Source: Darksidea phi (taxonomy: Eukaryota > Ascomycota > Dothideomycetes > Pleosporales > Lentitheciaceae). Taken from it: 64,000 bases of DNA. Below, in pieces: positions 22,189 through 32,254 of this stretch; position 1 is the stretch's first letter; the number at the start of each line of letters is the position of its first letter. The stretch covers positions 62,001-126,000 of the forward strand of contig JASJFT010000008.1 in NCBI GenBank assembly GCA_030770425.1. The letters are read 5' to 3'. The translations under genes and the position numbers were made by a program. The notes beneath the pieces are model-generated. The model ran no database searches. It was not told where the DNA came from and was given only the letters and a program-made list of their open reading frames with translations.

Positions 22189-23287
22189 ATGGCATCTTCG
22201 AATCCACCAAGCATCTCTTGCGTTTCCTTGGGTATGGTCATCGTCGACGAAATACATATGCCCAATCGCGCTCCTCTAATCGACGTTTTGGGCGGCTCAG
22301 CATCTTTCGTGACACTCGGTCAACGACTCTTCGCAAACAATGCACATGGAGTTGGATGCCTTGTCATAGCTGGCGATGACTTTCCTGAGGCTGTGAAGGA
22401 GCAGATTGAGAGCTGGAGCACGACGGTAGTAATGAAGACCCGCGAAGGTCAGAAGTCTACAAGAGGCAGATTGGTCTATGAGGATGATACATTCGGTGGT
22501 AAGTAGGCACCCGATCGAGAATATGTGTTGCGTTGACAAGATCACAGCGAAGAGTTTCACCTACCTTGGTTCGCCACTCCGAGCCACACCAACCGATCTC
22601 GTCGGCACGACGCTACTACAGTCTAAAGCTTTTCACTTTCTCGGCACGCCAGAAGAGATTGTATCACAGGTCCCCGAGCTGCTCGAACTTCGCAAGATCG
22701 ATGGTATTGGGGAACGTCCACTCATCGTCTGGGAACCGCTTCCTGCAGCTTGCACCACAGCGAACCGACAGTCTTTTCTTCAAGCGTGCAAAATCGTCGA
22801 CGTCTTCTCACCAAACCATATTGAACTGGCCGCTCTATTCCAGGGTTCGCCAATAGTTGACTTTGATGCTGATATTTTGGAGTCATACGGCCAAATGATA
22901 CTTGACTCATCTATAGGACCAATTGGTGATGGGATCGTGATCATTAGAGCAGCTGAGCACGGTGCCTTATCCATGAGCCGCACATCAAGACCAATCTGGC
23001 TCCCACCTTACTATGAAAAGGGCTTGTCTAAAGTTATCGATCCGACTGGGGCTGGAAACACCTTTCTTGGTGGGTTCATGGCTGGATGGCAGAAGACGAG
23101 CGATGTTTACGAGTCAGCGTGTCATGGACATGTTGCAGCTAGTTTCGCGTTGGAGCAATTCGGACTTCCGAAGTTGGAAGAGAGAGGGGGGAAAGTTGTA
23201 TGCAATGGTGTTGGTGTTGCAGGGCGACTGGAAGAGTACAGGCGGCGGTTGAGCGAGGCGACTGTCAAGTCTGAGCGCGTGCTGTAG
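22189..23287 (+). CDS. PfkB-family kinase, Mak32-like
   Basis: Exons 22189-22498 and 22548-23287 with a 49-bp intron give 349 aa. A ribokinase-like (PfkB) fold is shown by the N-terminal SLGMVIVDEIHMP and DVLGGSASFVTLGQRL and by the C-terminal anion-hole signature VIDPTGAGNTFLGGFMAGW, where the Asp of DPTGAGN is the expected catalytic base. The central FSPNHIELAALFQG matches the nucleotide-kinase portion of the family. The overall layout resembles yeast Mak32, a PfkB-like protein needed for L-A virus-like particle structural stability whose substrate is unknown; this assignment rests on remembered motif layout. The frame begins earlier with a TTG, but ATG at 22189 gives the expected N-terminus. 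Likely cytosolic. Confidence 0.87.
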
Positions 23288-23463
23288 AGAGGAGATGAAA
23301 CTAGTACTAGCAATAATACCATTGCTTAAAAGAATTCCATCATGCGCAAAAGTATTCTAAATCTAGGCAAACCTCTTCTGCGCCCACAGCTGTTGTAGTT
23401 CCATTTCCACCCCAGCCATTACACAACCGTTCCACATCCAGATAGGCTCCTACCCATTTTAGA

Positions 23464-24254
23464 CTAGAAGAGCCTTGGGAGGGCCGCAACCGCCAAACCC
23501 GCAGCCATTCCCAATCTCTTCGGAGCCCGACCAGGAGCCGCTCCTGTGGACGCAGGCGAAGCCGAAGGGATCCCGCTCCCAGTCGTACTAGAACCGTTTT
23601 GGGGACTTGACGTTGGCGTCGACGTCTCTCCAGCCCGCATAGTCGTCGTCATCGTAGTGTTGCTCGTGACCGTCACTGTCGACCCACCGGCCGCCTCCGT
23701 CTCCACGCTAGTCGAAGTGACTAAAACCTGATCGCAACACTCCACAGACGTCACAGTGTCATAGTACGAAGCACCCACGATTTTTGTGATTTAATACGTT
23801 TCCTGTACGGGGGCATACGTTATGAGTGTCTCCTCGACGGTCTTAATGTACCCTCTTGGTTGGACCTATGAACTTTGCCCGGTTCCCTACGAGCTACGGC
23901 GGCTTGCGTAACAGTCACCATCTCGGTGCTTAGATCGGTAGTGGTAACGGTACCTCCATTGGTGACGTATCCCTAACTAGACTGACCTCAAATTCGGTGA
24001 TAATGCTAGTAGAGGTGTCAACAGCGACATATGTGCTAGTCGTGCAAATAGTCAAAACTGTTGTCGATGTATACCAGATAGTCGAATCAGGACCGGGTAC
24101 TACAGTTTGACTAGTCACGATTTCATCGTAGCAGCCCGCGTTCCCATTGATGCAGTATTCTGGCCCCTTATCGCATCTTGCTTGTTCCCCATCTGGGTTG
24201 TTAGTGGACCTGTCCTGCAACTGCGAGAGCTGAGAGCAGAGCGATCGTCTTCAT
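23464..24254 (-). pseudogene. relic of a Thr/Ser-rich GPI-type surface protein
   Basis: From 24254 the sequence encodes a signal peptide (MKTIALLSALAVAGQ), but the next conserved-looking block (GEQARCDKGPEYCINGNAGC) is in another frame. A Thr/Ser/Val-rich stretch follows (TVVPGPDSTIWYTSTTVLTI), another shift near 23980, then VTTTDLSTEMVTVTQAA, then a shift near 23860. A TAA at 23791-23793 breaks the last block before ASYYDTVTSVECCDQVLVTS. The end (STTGSGIPSAS... then GMAAGLAVAALPRLF) looks like a Ser/Thr spacer plus GPI-signal hydrophobic tail. At least three frame breaks and one stop make it a dead gene unless several unusual introns are spliced. The family could be wall glycoproteins; no further assignment is possible. 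Confidence 0.6.
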
Positions 24255-24959
24255 TGCTGGATCTATCGCGATTTAGGCGCGGATGCGATATTTCTATGAG
24301 AGCGTTAAAAGCAAAAAGACAGACGAAACGAACGTAGCCTTGTGGTAGCGTTCTACTGGGCTTTAAGCTTCTTAAATTCCCAGCGCACATAAGGAAGGCA
24401 GAATGCGAGGACGTTCATAGCTATTGAGACGTTACTATGAATGCCATGGCTTTCCCTAGCCTGAGATATTTCTTGAGGCGGAACGCCAACACAGCCCATC
24501 GTGATGTCTATCATCACTGAAGAGAATTAAGAAACGATGTATACCGTAGCTTACAAAGATTCCGGCATTAGACGTGTAAATAATCAGGATTTGCGCTTCG
24601 CTTGGGTGTTGTGCTCATTGGCTTTAGTACCGTGGCAGGGCGCCTGATGTGCAATACATCGCCGGAAATGGATAGCGTAAGCATTTGAGAGGTCTGGCTC
24701 TCTTCATTCTTCCTAACGCTCATATCAAGCTGGCGCACCAATAATATGTTCCGCCTGGTTGCCTTTACAATTCACCAAGATCTACCCTTTCAGTCTAGAC
24801 CCTCTCATGATCATCCGGAACCCTATACACTCACGTCTTCTGATTCCTAGTACTCACAAACTCCCGTTTCCCGTCCACATCCCATTCCCAATAAGAACCA
24901 ATTATCTTTGATAATGGTCAACACACCGCGTAGGCACATTCAATGGGAAAGCCCTGCAA
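24255..24959. other. intergenic, 0.7 kb
   Basis: Between two secreted-protein relics. I see no coding or repeat structure. Confidence 0.5.
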
Positions 24960-25194
24960 AGTATTACCCTTCAAGGGTAGTTACATTGCGTAACCCATAA
25001 GCCATCAGCTATTCCGTCAGACGCGCCCGCACATTGTGAAAGCGGTACAAAGGCCACTAGCACAAAGATTGGCGACTTGGGTAGAAGCAAAAGTGTCACC
25101 CTCACCTGGATCACTGCAGCAAGTGCACTCTAATTGGCTGGTGCCTGATGTACGTTCCCTTGGAGCGGGACAATTTGGCGCCTAAACCCAGCAC

Positions 25195-25620
25195 GTGCAT
25201 AATTACGCCGTGTTCCAACTTCAAGGAGCACCGCGCACACTGCAAAATTTCTGCTGGTACTTCCAGGGTTTAGATTCCTACCTCCAGGTAGGACAGCGAG
25301 ACATCGATACAAAGACCTGTGCTCCTAGCTGGTTCGACAAAATGGACGGTTCGGATGGATCGGGATATTCAGACTCGCAAACAGTCAATACGTATCCGGT
25401 AAGCTTCAATTATCATGGTAAATTGGACTATGCTCATAATTGCAGAAAGCACAGGACAATGAGTGGTGTCACGCCAGTGATGGACGCAATTTTTGCGACT
25501 GTCAAATGAAGTGGGGAACCTACGGTATCGAGGCTTGCATGTTTTATGGGCGTCACACTGAGCCTCTCGCCTTCTCCCTAGACAAGGAATCCGCCGTAGG
25601 ACAGGTCCAATGTTATCTCT
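25195..25620 (+). pseudogene. 3' fragment of a Cys-rich secreted-type protein
   Basis: Coding-like sequence (QNFCWYFQGLDSYLQVGQRD, then DTKTCAPSWFDKMDGSDGSG) reaches a plausible intron (25399-25444, GTAAGC to TTGCAG). It continues as KAQDNEWCHASDGRNFCDCQ and KWGTYGIEACMFYGRH. The spacing of Cys is typical of small secreted proteins. Upstream the frame is closed and no start or signal peptide was found, so the 5' half seems lost. The frame runs on without a stop into the following 2EXR gene. Confidence 0.4.
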
Positions 25621-26812
25621 TTACCATCACTCCGAGGGAGATTAGGGATATGATCTATGGTTATGCATTCACAGACTGCACATCTCATCCGCCGGACCGC
25701 AACAATAAGTTCCGCAGATGGAGAATAATGAAAGAGAAGCCACGACCATCCGACATCGCATTTCCCTTTCTTCAGACATGCAAGTCGGTGTATTTGGAAA
25801 CTTATCGACTACCGTTGCTACTCAACCCAGTAATCGTGTATGATTTCGGAGCACCAACCCGACCACCTCTTGGCAGACTCGCACCGTGGCAATTTGCTCT
25901 GATCCAAAGTGTGGACATTAGCCTTGACCATATGGCTCTAGAATCTGATGGGCTCGCCGAATACATGGAGAAGTGGATGGCGGGGCAAAGACACAAAGGC
26001 GCCTATGTTGCGCCGCGCTTTTTTCGTTATGATCTGGATCAATCGTTTAATTTCAGTCTTATCGGAGCAGATGCGACCAGTAGCGAAACCCTAAAGGATG
26101 GCGATAAAGTAACACTCGTGAATAAATTGCCCAAATTCTACGACAAAAATCGATCATCTCTCCCATTTAACTCCACGGCCCGTGCGACGGTCGCCCGTCC
26201 AATCATTCACCTCACCCTCCGACTCACTCGTATCGACTGGTGGGCGTGGGCTGAGAACCAAACGCCTCTGACGCAACGGAGCATCTACGTCTCGACCCAT
26301 CACCCGGATACAGTCTAGACAAGAGCACTCGCATGCTCGAGTTAGCGGAACAGCGACGAGCAGGTCAACATCCCCAGTATGAAGTAGATTGGGGCGCGAT
26401 CGTTTGTGCTCTTCCGGATCTTAAGACTCTGGAGCTTGTGCTTGAGACTTTTGACCTGAAGAAACACCCGCTGGATACAGTGGTTGAGTGCGCGAAGACA
26501 TGGAAATTCCCATTGAAGAAGACGCAATGGGAGCTTGTGTGGGATGAGACAGAGGTGGCGAATTGGAAGAGAACTGAGGGTGATGAGGATGATTTTGGTG
26601 CGGTGAAAGTATATAACCCGCCAGACAGCGAAGAGAGTGATGAGGAGGAAGAAGGAGGAGAGGAGGAGGAGGATTCTGAGGGTATGTGGGAGGACGAGGA
26701 AAGCGATTTCAGCGATGATGATTTAGATGACCCAGCGCAGGACAGGTGGCATGAAGAATGTAAGAAGTTCGAGGTAAGAATTGTGCGTTTCAAGCGGAGG
26801 GCGGTTGAATGA
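25539..26812 (+). pseudogene. 2EXR-type protein gene with a frame disruption
   Basis: The 2EXR-like motif (LFTITPREIRDMIYGYAF) is followed by family-like blocks: FLQTCKSVYLETYRLPLLLN, RLAPWQFALIQSVDISLDHM, and a WWAWAEN Trp cluster. The C-terminal part (LELAEQRRAGQHPQYEVDW, DLKTLELVLETFDLKKHP, then a long acidic tail of Glu/Asp/Ser) lies in a different frame. Coding-like sequence on both sides (up to WAEN, and from LRLDPSPGYS) implies a small indel at about 26255-26262. A 134-bp intron from 26230 to 26363 would also restore frame but remove both conserved-looking segments. The ATG at 25539 is the first in frame after the secreted-type fragment, but the true start may differ. Function of the family is unknown; members are numerous in Dothideomycetes. 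Confidence 0.6.
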
Positions 26813-27551
26813 TGGGATATGCATTCCTGCGCATTCTAGGAACGGTCCAGTCTATGTGGGGGACCCCTCACTTTTTAGCCATGTAGTTCTTGTATATCTC
26901 GTATACGTAATGTACGGACAGGTTAAGACTCTGCGTAACTTTCCATTACCCATGTCTTTATCGCACATCGACAGTATGCATCTGATGATAGAGTTCGGCT
27001 ACTCATACCGTGCCGCACGAAACAAGTACAGACCCAAAATAAAAAATATAGAATAAAAATTGAAAAAGGCAAAACAAGGAAAGAAAACAGGTATAAAAGT
27101 TACTACTACTACAACCCCTACTAAGCGCATGGGCCGAATGATAGGAATAGTATAGTAATGCTACTACTACTGAATTTACTTCCTAAGCGCATGGGCCGAA
27201 GAGGAAGCGCGCTTTGTAGACTGAGCTACTATAGTCCAATCTTCTTTGTTAAAGATCTCCTGTTTTTTATTAATTTATATACGTATCTGATTAGCTTATT
27301 GTGAAAGAAGATAGTTGAAAGGGTTTATTTATTTCGTTCAGATGTGTGCGTGCGCATTGCAAAAGTGGTGAAAGTGTGGACAAGTTTGGTCATAACATTA
27401 TACATGTGTAAAACGAGAGGGTATCCAAGCGGGAAGGTAGCCCGCATATACGTCAGCAATGAAAAGACGGCCGAAAGGGAAAGTCTCTCCGGCGAAACAT
27501 TAAACACTTCATCATCCCACAACCTCCTCATTGACTTCATGACACATGCCT
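26813..27551. other. AT-rich intergenic with local duplication
   Basis: Contains the AT-rich stretch around 27000-27320 and the direct repeat listed below. No coding frame is convincing. Confidence 0.6.
27121..27200. repeat. direct repeat CTAAGCGCATGGGCCGAA, 62-bp period
   Basis: The 18-bp word occurs at 27121-27138 and 27183-27200. Each copy is preceded by an imperfectly matching TACTACTACTAC stretch, so a unit of about 60 bp was duplicated in an AT-rich context. Function unknown. Confidence 0.85.
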
Positions 27552-28040
27552 TTATCGATTGCACTCACGTTCCTCGCCTGCCAGCCCCCGCTGTTTCTTT
27601 TCCCACCTTCTTCGCTCACCCGCCATTACTTCCACCAACCCCACCTCAATCCTTTCCGTCTTCCCTCTCGACTCGTCCCCATGTACCCAATAAGCAACAC
27701 CACCCATGTTCCCACAGTCTAATTTCAAACTGTCAAACAGCATCCGAACATCCATAACTGAAAGTAAACTTTGTGGACACGGCGAGTCGTTGGCGATGTA
27801 TGCCCAAACATTGTCTGAAGCGCCACTCCAATGCCGATCGCTAAGCAAGGTTTGAGGAGTGAAGTTAATGTTGCTGGAGGAGAAAAGAGCATCGATTGCA
27901 ACGTCTGCGTCGGCCTTTGTGCTTTGGACAATCGTTTTGCATTCCGTTTTGAGATGGGTGAGGTTGCGGCGATGGGTTGGTATTGCTGTTGCCGTAACTA
28001 AGAGGGAGAAGGAAAGAAATAGGAGTTGGACGGGGTGCAT
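27552..28040 (-). CDS. small secreted Cys-containing protein (162 aa)
   Basis: Single exon. The ATG at 28040 is chosen because it opens a classic signal peptide (MHPVQLLFLSFSLLVTATA) with likely cleavage before IPTHRR; a longer in-frame version starts at a non-ATG codon. The mature part of about 143 residues has four Cys (TECKTIV, SPCPQ, LDCGN, EREC) and one likely N-glycosylation site (NLT). The region DRHWSGASDNVWAYIANDSP and the central Asp/Trp residues look structured; the C-terminus is charged. Size and Cys count fit an apoplastic secreted protein or effector candidate, but I recognise no family. The frame is clean and codon use is balanced. Confidence 0.65.
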   Translation of the reverse strand: MHPVQLLFLSFSLLVTATAIPTHRRNLTHLKTECKTIVQSTKADADVAIDALFSSSNINFTPQTLLSDRHWSGASDNVWAYIANDSPCPQSLLSVMDVRMLFDSLKLDCGNMGGVAYWVHGDESRGKTERIEVGLVEVMAGERRRWEKKQRGLAGEERECNR

Positions 28041-29868
28041 AATGACTGTTTCGCTCGAAGAAGCGTCAGCTGTATTGATGCACAGGATAACGGAGTGCCT
28101 CGAGAGGGGTCGCAATAAATTTTAGTTTCAATGTCGAGATTTGCAGTTATCTGCGTGGAGGAGTAGGCAAAGCCTTTATACAGCCAGAACAGATGCGGGT
28201 CCTGAAGTGCTTGGATTGTTTCCGAGGCCCACCGGTTGGTGTTTGACGCGGTGGCTGTTGCAAAGCAAGGACTAAGTGTCGGACAATCGTTTGGTTGGAC
28301 TAATTAGGAAATGACTAGGCCGAAATGAAGCGAACTACAACATTGACTAGGTCGGCAATGTGAACAAGCGACACGAAAAAGGCTTGCGAAACTTTGGCTT
28401 GAGAGAGAACTGTTGCTCAGTGTGCAAGAAACTGGATGCGCGGGGATGAGCACGGTGGATAGAGAAACACGGCGTTCCTTGAAAGCAAGGGGGTGGCAAG
28501 AGGAACAAAACGTTGGAAGCGGGGAGCACCTTCGCGGGCTGAACAATAAAGTCCATCTGTCTTAACAGCAACCGCCTCTGCTTAAGGTAAATAACTTCCT
28601 CGGAGTGGGCTGTTGGCAGTTGTTGCGACCTTTTCGCCGTGTAAGGTATGCCTGGAAGAGGTACGCAACGATCCTACGAAGCGTTCAATGTACGGGAAGG
28701 CTTGGTATTGTTTGATGCATGATTATGAATGTTGACGACCTCGGCGGGAGACAGGAGGGCAGCATTGGGAGGGGCGTCGAGGTCCTACGATAGTAGGAAA
28801 GGCTGTGAACGCTAGTCCACATCCGACCAGCATCAGGTCCGTGCACGAACACTCTGCTCTCAATTTATTCATCCTTCCCCCGTCTCATCCATCAACCACA
28901 CAATTCACGCGGCATGGCCACATAGGCCATCAACCATGTCGCCTCCGCATAAGATCGTCGTCAGCGTTCATCCATCGCGTGATAGCAGCGCTTCTAGAGC
29001 GTCATGCGCTGGCTGAGATGAACATGTTGCAGTGCCAGTATGCGGCTGAAGTGGCAGTATCACAACCTTGGGAGAGGCCTCGATATCTGAGGATGTATGT
29101 CCGCAATGAGATTCATTTTGGCGAAGCGGCATTGTATCGGTAGCTGACGAAGGGTAAGTACGATACGGTCAGACTTGGGCGCCGCCTTCTCTGCATCGCA
29201 GCATTTCTTGTACCATCTCTTCAAACTTCATTTTCCAGTCATTGCGTGTGCGGCTCTCCTTAGGATTTCTCTTCTGTACTCTCTCGGGATACCCTCTTCC
29301 AAAGCTTCCGGGCAACATTCCGCAGCACGTCATGAGGCTGCACTCCATGTTTCAGGCAAAACGCGTTGGAATTACCCCACTCTATCGGCAATATAGGCTT
29401 CTGGAACACAACCCGAAGAACTGCCATTAATGCAAAGTTAACCACGCCTCCTTTCATCTCCCTTTCCGCATTTAGATCCTGCGAACTGTGGTTACGCACT
29501 TCAGCCTGCGTAAACGGAATCAAGCGGACAGACTCATTTCCCCAAGGGCGCAATCAATTCCCCTTTGGGCGACTTGCGTGAACGAAACGTCAAAGATCTA
29601 CGATGGATCATTGGCTCAGACTGTTTTTGCTGAATGCAAGATGTATGCGGCTTCCTCCATCTGACGCAGCACCAGTTTCCGTGATAGGGCAAAAGACTGT
29701 GGCCGATAATGGGCATCAATCAAGGTAAGGATGCGAGACTGTACCACGAAGCTGATATCACAGATCTACCTCGAGTATGCGCGCCCGTGTTATGCAGGTG
29801 TCTTGCATCGCAACTTTACTTCTCGTCACTCCTTTACGCGTATTCTCCACGTCGTCACTCCTTTCGTC
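28041..29868. other. intergenic, 1.8 kb
   Basis: Between two genes that read away from each other. Apart from the doubtful small gene near 29169-29427, no coding or repeat structure is convincing. Confidence 0.45.
29169..29427 (-). pseudogene. doubtful small broken gene
   Basis: From ATG 29427 the sequence reads MAVLRVVFQKPILPIEWGNS and continues NAFCLKHGVQPHDVLRNVAR with protein-like composition. A second, protein-like stretch (NDWKMKFEEMVQEMLRCREG, ending at 29169) lies in another frame, so one indel would separate them. No family is recognised and no signal is visible. Confidence 0.25.
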
Positions 29869-31310
29869 ATGGTTTACGGTTTCCGGAATCCGATCTGGCT
29901 GTGCTGGATTCTTTCTTGTCTTCTTCCTTTTGTGCTGGGCCAATCTGGTGGTAACGGGTTTGGTGGCAGTGGCGGGGGCTCCTTTGAGCCTAGTGATGGC
30001 GTTGGACCGGGCCGCGGTTCTTTCCGGAATGGAGGAGGCTTTCGTGGTGATGGATCTTCTGGAGGAGGTAACTTTGGACCCAATAGATTTAGACAGGTGA
30101 GTTGATCCTACTTATCGACATCGAGAGTAGAATCCGGATAGCAGGCAGCGTAGAGCAATGAGGAGTACTGAACTAATAGCTCTTCTAGGGTCAAGGTAAT
30201 CGAGGAGATAGATTCGGCGGAGAAGAGTCGGGCGATAGAGATGGCGGACAACAACAGGCAGAGCAATCATTCAACGACGAAGAGCAACAGACAACCGAAG
30301 AAGCCACCTCTTCATCTATAGCGCCCACCACGGCTGCCAATACAGTCGCAGTTCCAACAATCTCGGCTGAAGAAGAAACAACATCTGCACCGGCCAGCAT
30401 CAATGTACCCGCTTTCACTAGCACCACTGAATCATTTCAGCAACCTTCCAGCGTGGCCGACGCGTTTCCTGAGCCAGCATCTACCACTCTTCCTCTAGCA
30501 GGCATCCCGCTTGTCGCACCGACAAACACGATCCCAAGCGACGTAGCCTCCACCACTGCTCCATCTAATCAATTTCCCTTGCCGTCTTTCCCACCATCCA
30601 CAGTAACAACTTCAATGACCTTATGGGTAACGCCATCCTCAATCGCCGAGACCACAGCTGCCCCTGCAGAAGAGGGAGCATCGACACCGACTGAGGCGAG
30701 CCCTTCATCCAGCGCAGAACTCGCACCCCTTCCCACTTCGCCAGGCAGCACAATGAGCGCCTCCGAACAGGCCGGAATGGGTATCGGCATCACCTTCGGT
30801 CTCCTCTCCGTAGCCGGCGCAACAGGTCTCTATCTCTGGCGGCGGCGCCGCAATCAACGCCTCGACCGTGATAGTCTTACTCGTCGCAGTGGTAAAGGCG
30901 GATTAGGCGGTTTCTTTCGCCTGCGTTCGCGTGCCAACACTCCATCCAAGAACGATCCGGAGTGGAGTATCGAGTCCGCCTCCAAAGTCGAAATCATGCG
31001 CGGCAGAAGCGTGAAGAGCGTCCGTACAGCATCGCGCTCCGATTCACTACCTAGCACTCTCCCCATGCCCAGCACCAACTCATCTCCGCTTTCTGTCCCG
31101 CAAGTCTCCGCAGGAACAGAGCGTACAATGGGAGGCGGCGTAGATCTTGAAGTGCTGAAGGTAGGCATGAGAGTTCCCGATCGGAAACCCAATCTAGCAC
31201 TTACCAGCAACCCACCTGTCTCACCAAGCGAGTTCCCCACGCCGCCGAATAGTAGCGGCAAAGATAGGAGGGGTGGCGAGAAGACGAGTAGCTGGCCGCT
31301 TCCGGACTAA
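29869..31310 (+). CDS. mucin-like single-pass membrane protein (449 aa)
   Basis: Exons 29869-30096 and 30189-31310 with a 92-bp intron. A signal peptide (NPIWLCWILSCLLPFVLG) is followed by a Gly-rich segment, a Gln/Glu patch, then about 190 residues of Ser/Thr/Pro/Ala-rich sequence likely to be O-mannosylated. One transmembrane helix (MGIGITFGLLSVAGATGLYLW) is followed at once by RRRR, a stop-transfer signal, so the C-terminal ~170 residues are cytosolic and rich in Ser, Arg and Pro. The layout matches fungal wall-stress sensors of the Mid2/Wsc type, but no WSC Cys domain is present and the tail is not recognised. A cell-surface sensor or anchor role is inference. Confidence 0.8.
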
Positions 31311-32254
31311 TCCGACGACTGAAAAGTTTTGCGAGCGGAAGATGGCTGGGCAGGAGCAGTGGGCGGTGATCTCAGCATACGGTTTTGGGACCTTGCAGCG
31401 CGGTTGGTGCATTGGAGTTGTCTAAAGGTGTTTTTTCAGTGGTAAGCTCAATTGAGTGGATTACGGGTAATGGCGTACTGTTTCTGCGTCATACTCGACG
31501 GAACATTATTTGATACGAAGCTGGTCTCGACACAACTTACCCTATTCTCTAGTCCTTAGTAGTCACGATCCTTGTCGTTCGCCTTGTATTTTATATTCGT
31601 CCCCGAGCGTAGATAGCCTATACAGTCTTTACCGCCATCACACCCATGTCCTTGCACCGCGTAAGACAAACAGGTACTATCACTCAGCTTTACCAACTTT
31701 GCCAGCTTTGCAGCCCATATTCTGACCTCGATACCCCTTTCCTCCCACGCATGCAAAGACTTCTTTATGCTATGTGTAAACGTATACAGATGGCTTGCTT
31801 AGAAGCGTTCCTCTACCACTCTACCGTTCGGACTCGGTCACGGAGTTTTGTTGTCTAGATCTACATGGGGGAAATATTTCTTACACGAGGTACAGAAGGG
31901 GTTTAACAGAGAGGGGTGGAGTAGTAAATAGTATGAGCACAGCAGGATATTACGGTGAGTTGGGAGCGACGGCGAGAAGAGTGCATAGTTCTACGCAGGA
32001 TTGGACTTGGAAATTCTCGTAGAAATTGAAGAATTCAGATAGATGTATCATTCAAGAAGATGAAAAAGTAACTCACCAATCACCATCTCTGATTAATTAT
32101 TCTAAATAGCAAAGCCAACGTGCACGCTCAAACGAGTGGCTGGTATCAAGGGTGGATATTAACGTAAAAGCAGTTTCATCTCGCAAACTTCAGACTCATC
32201 TCCCGTGCAGCAACATATATACGATGCATAAGCACTTCAGCAGTAAAGCATGAC
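31311..32254. other. intergenic, 3' flanks of converging genes
   Basis: Nothing coding is convincing; a modestly AT-rich stretch lies around 32040-32120. Confidence 0.55.
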
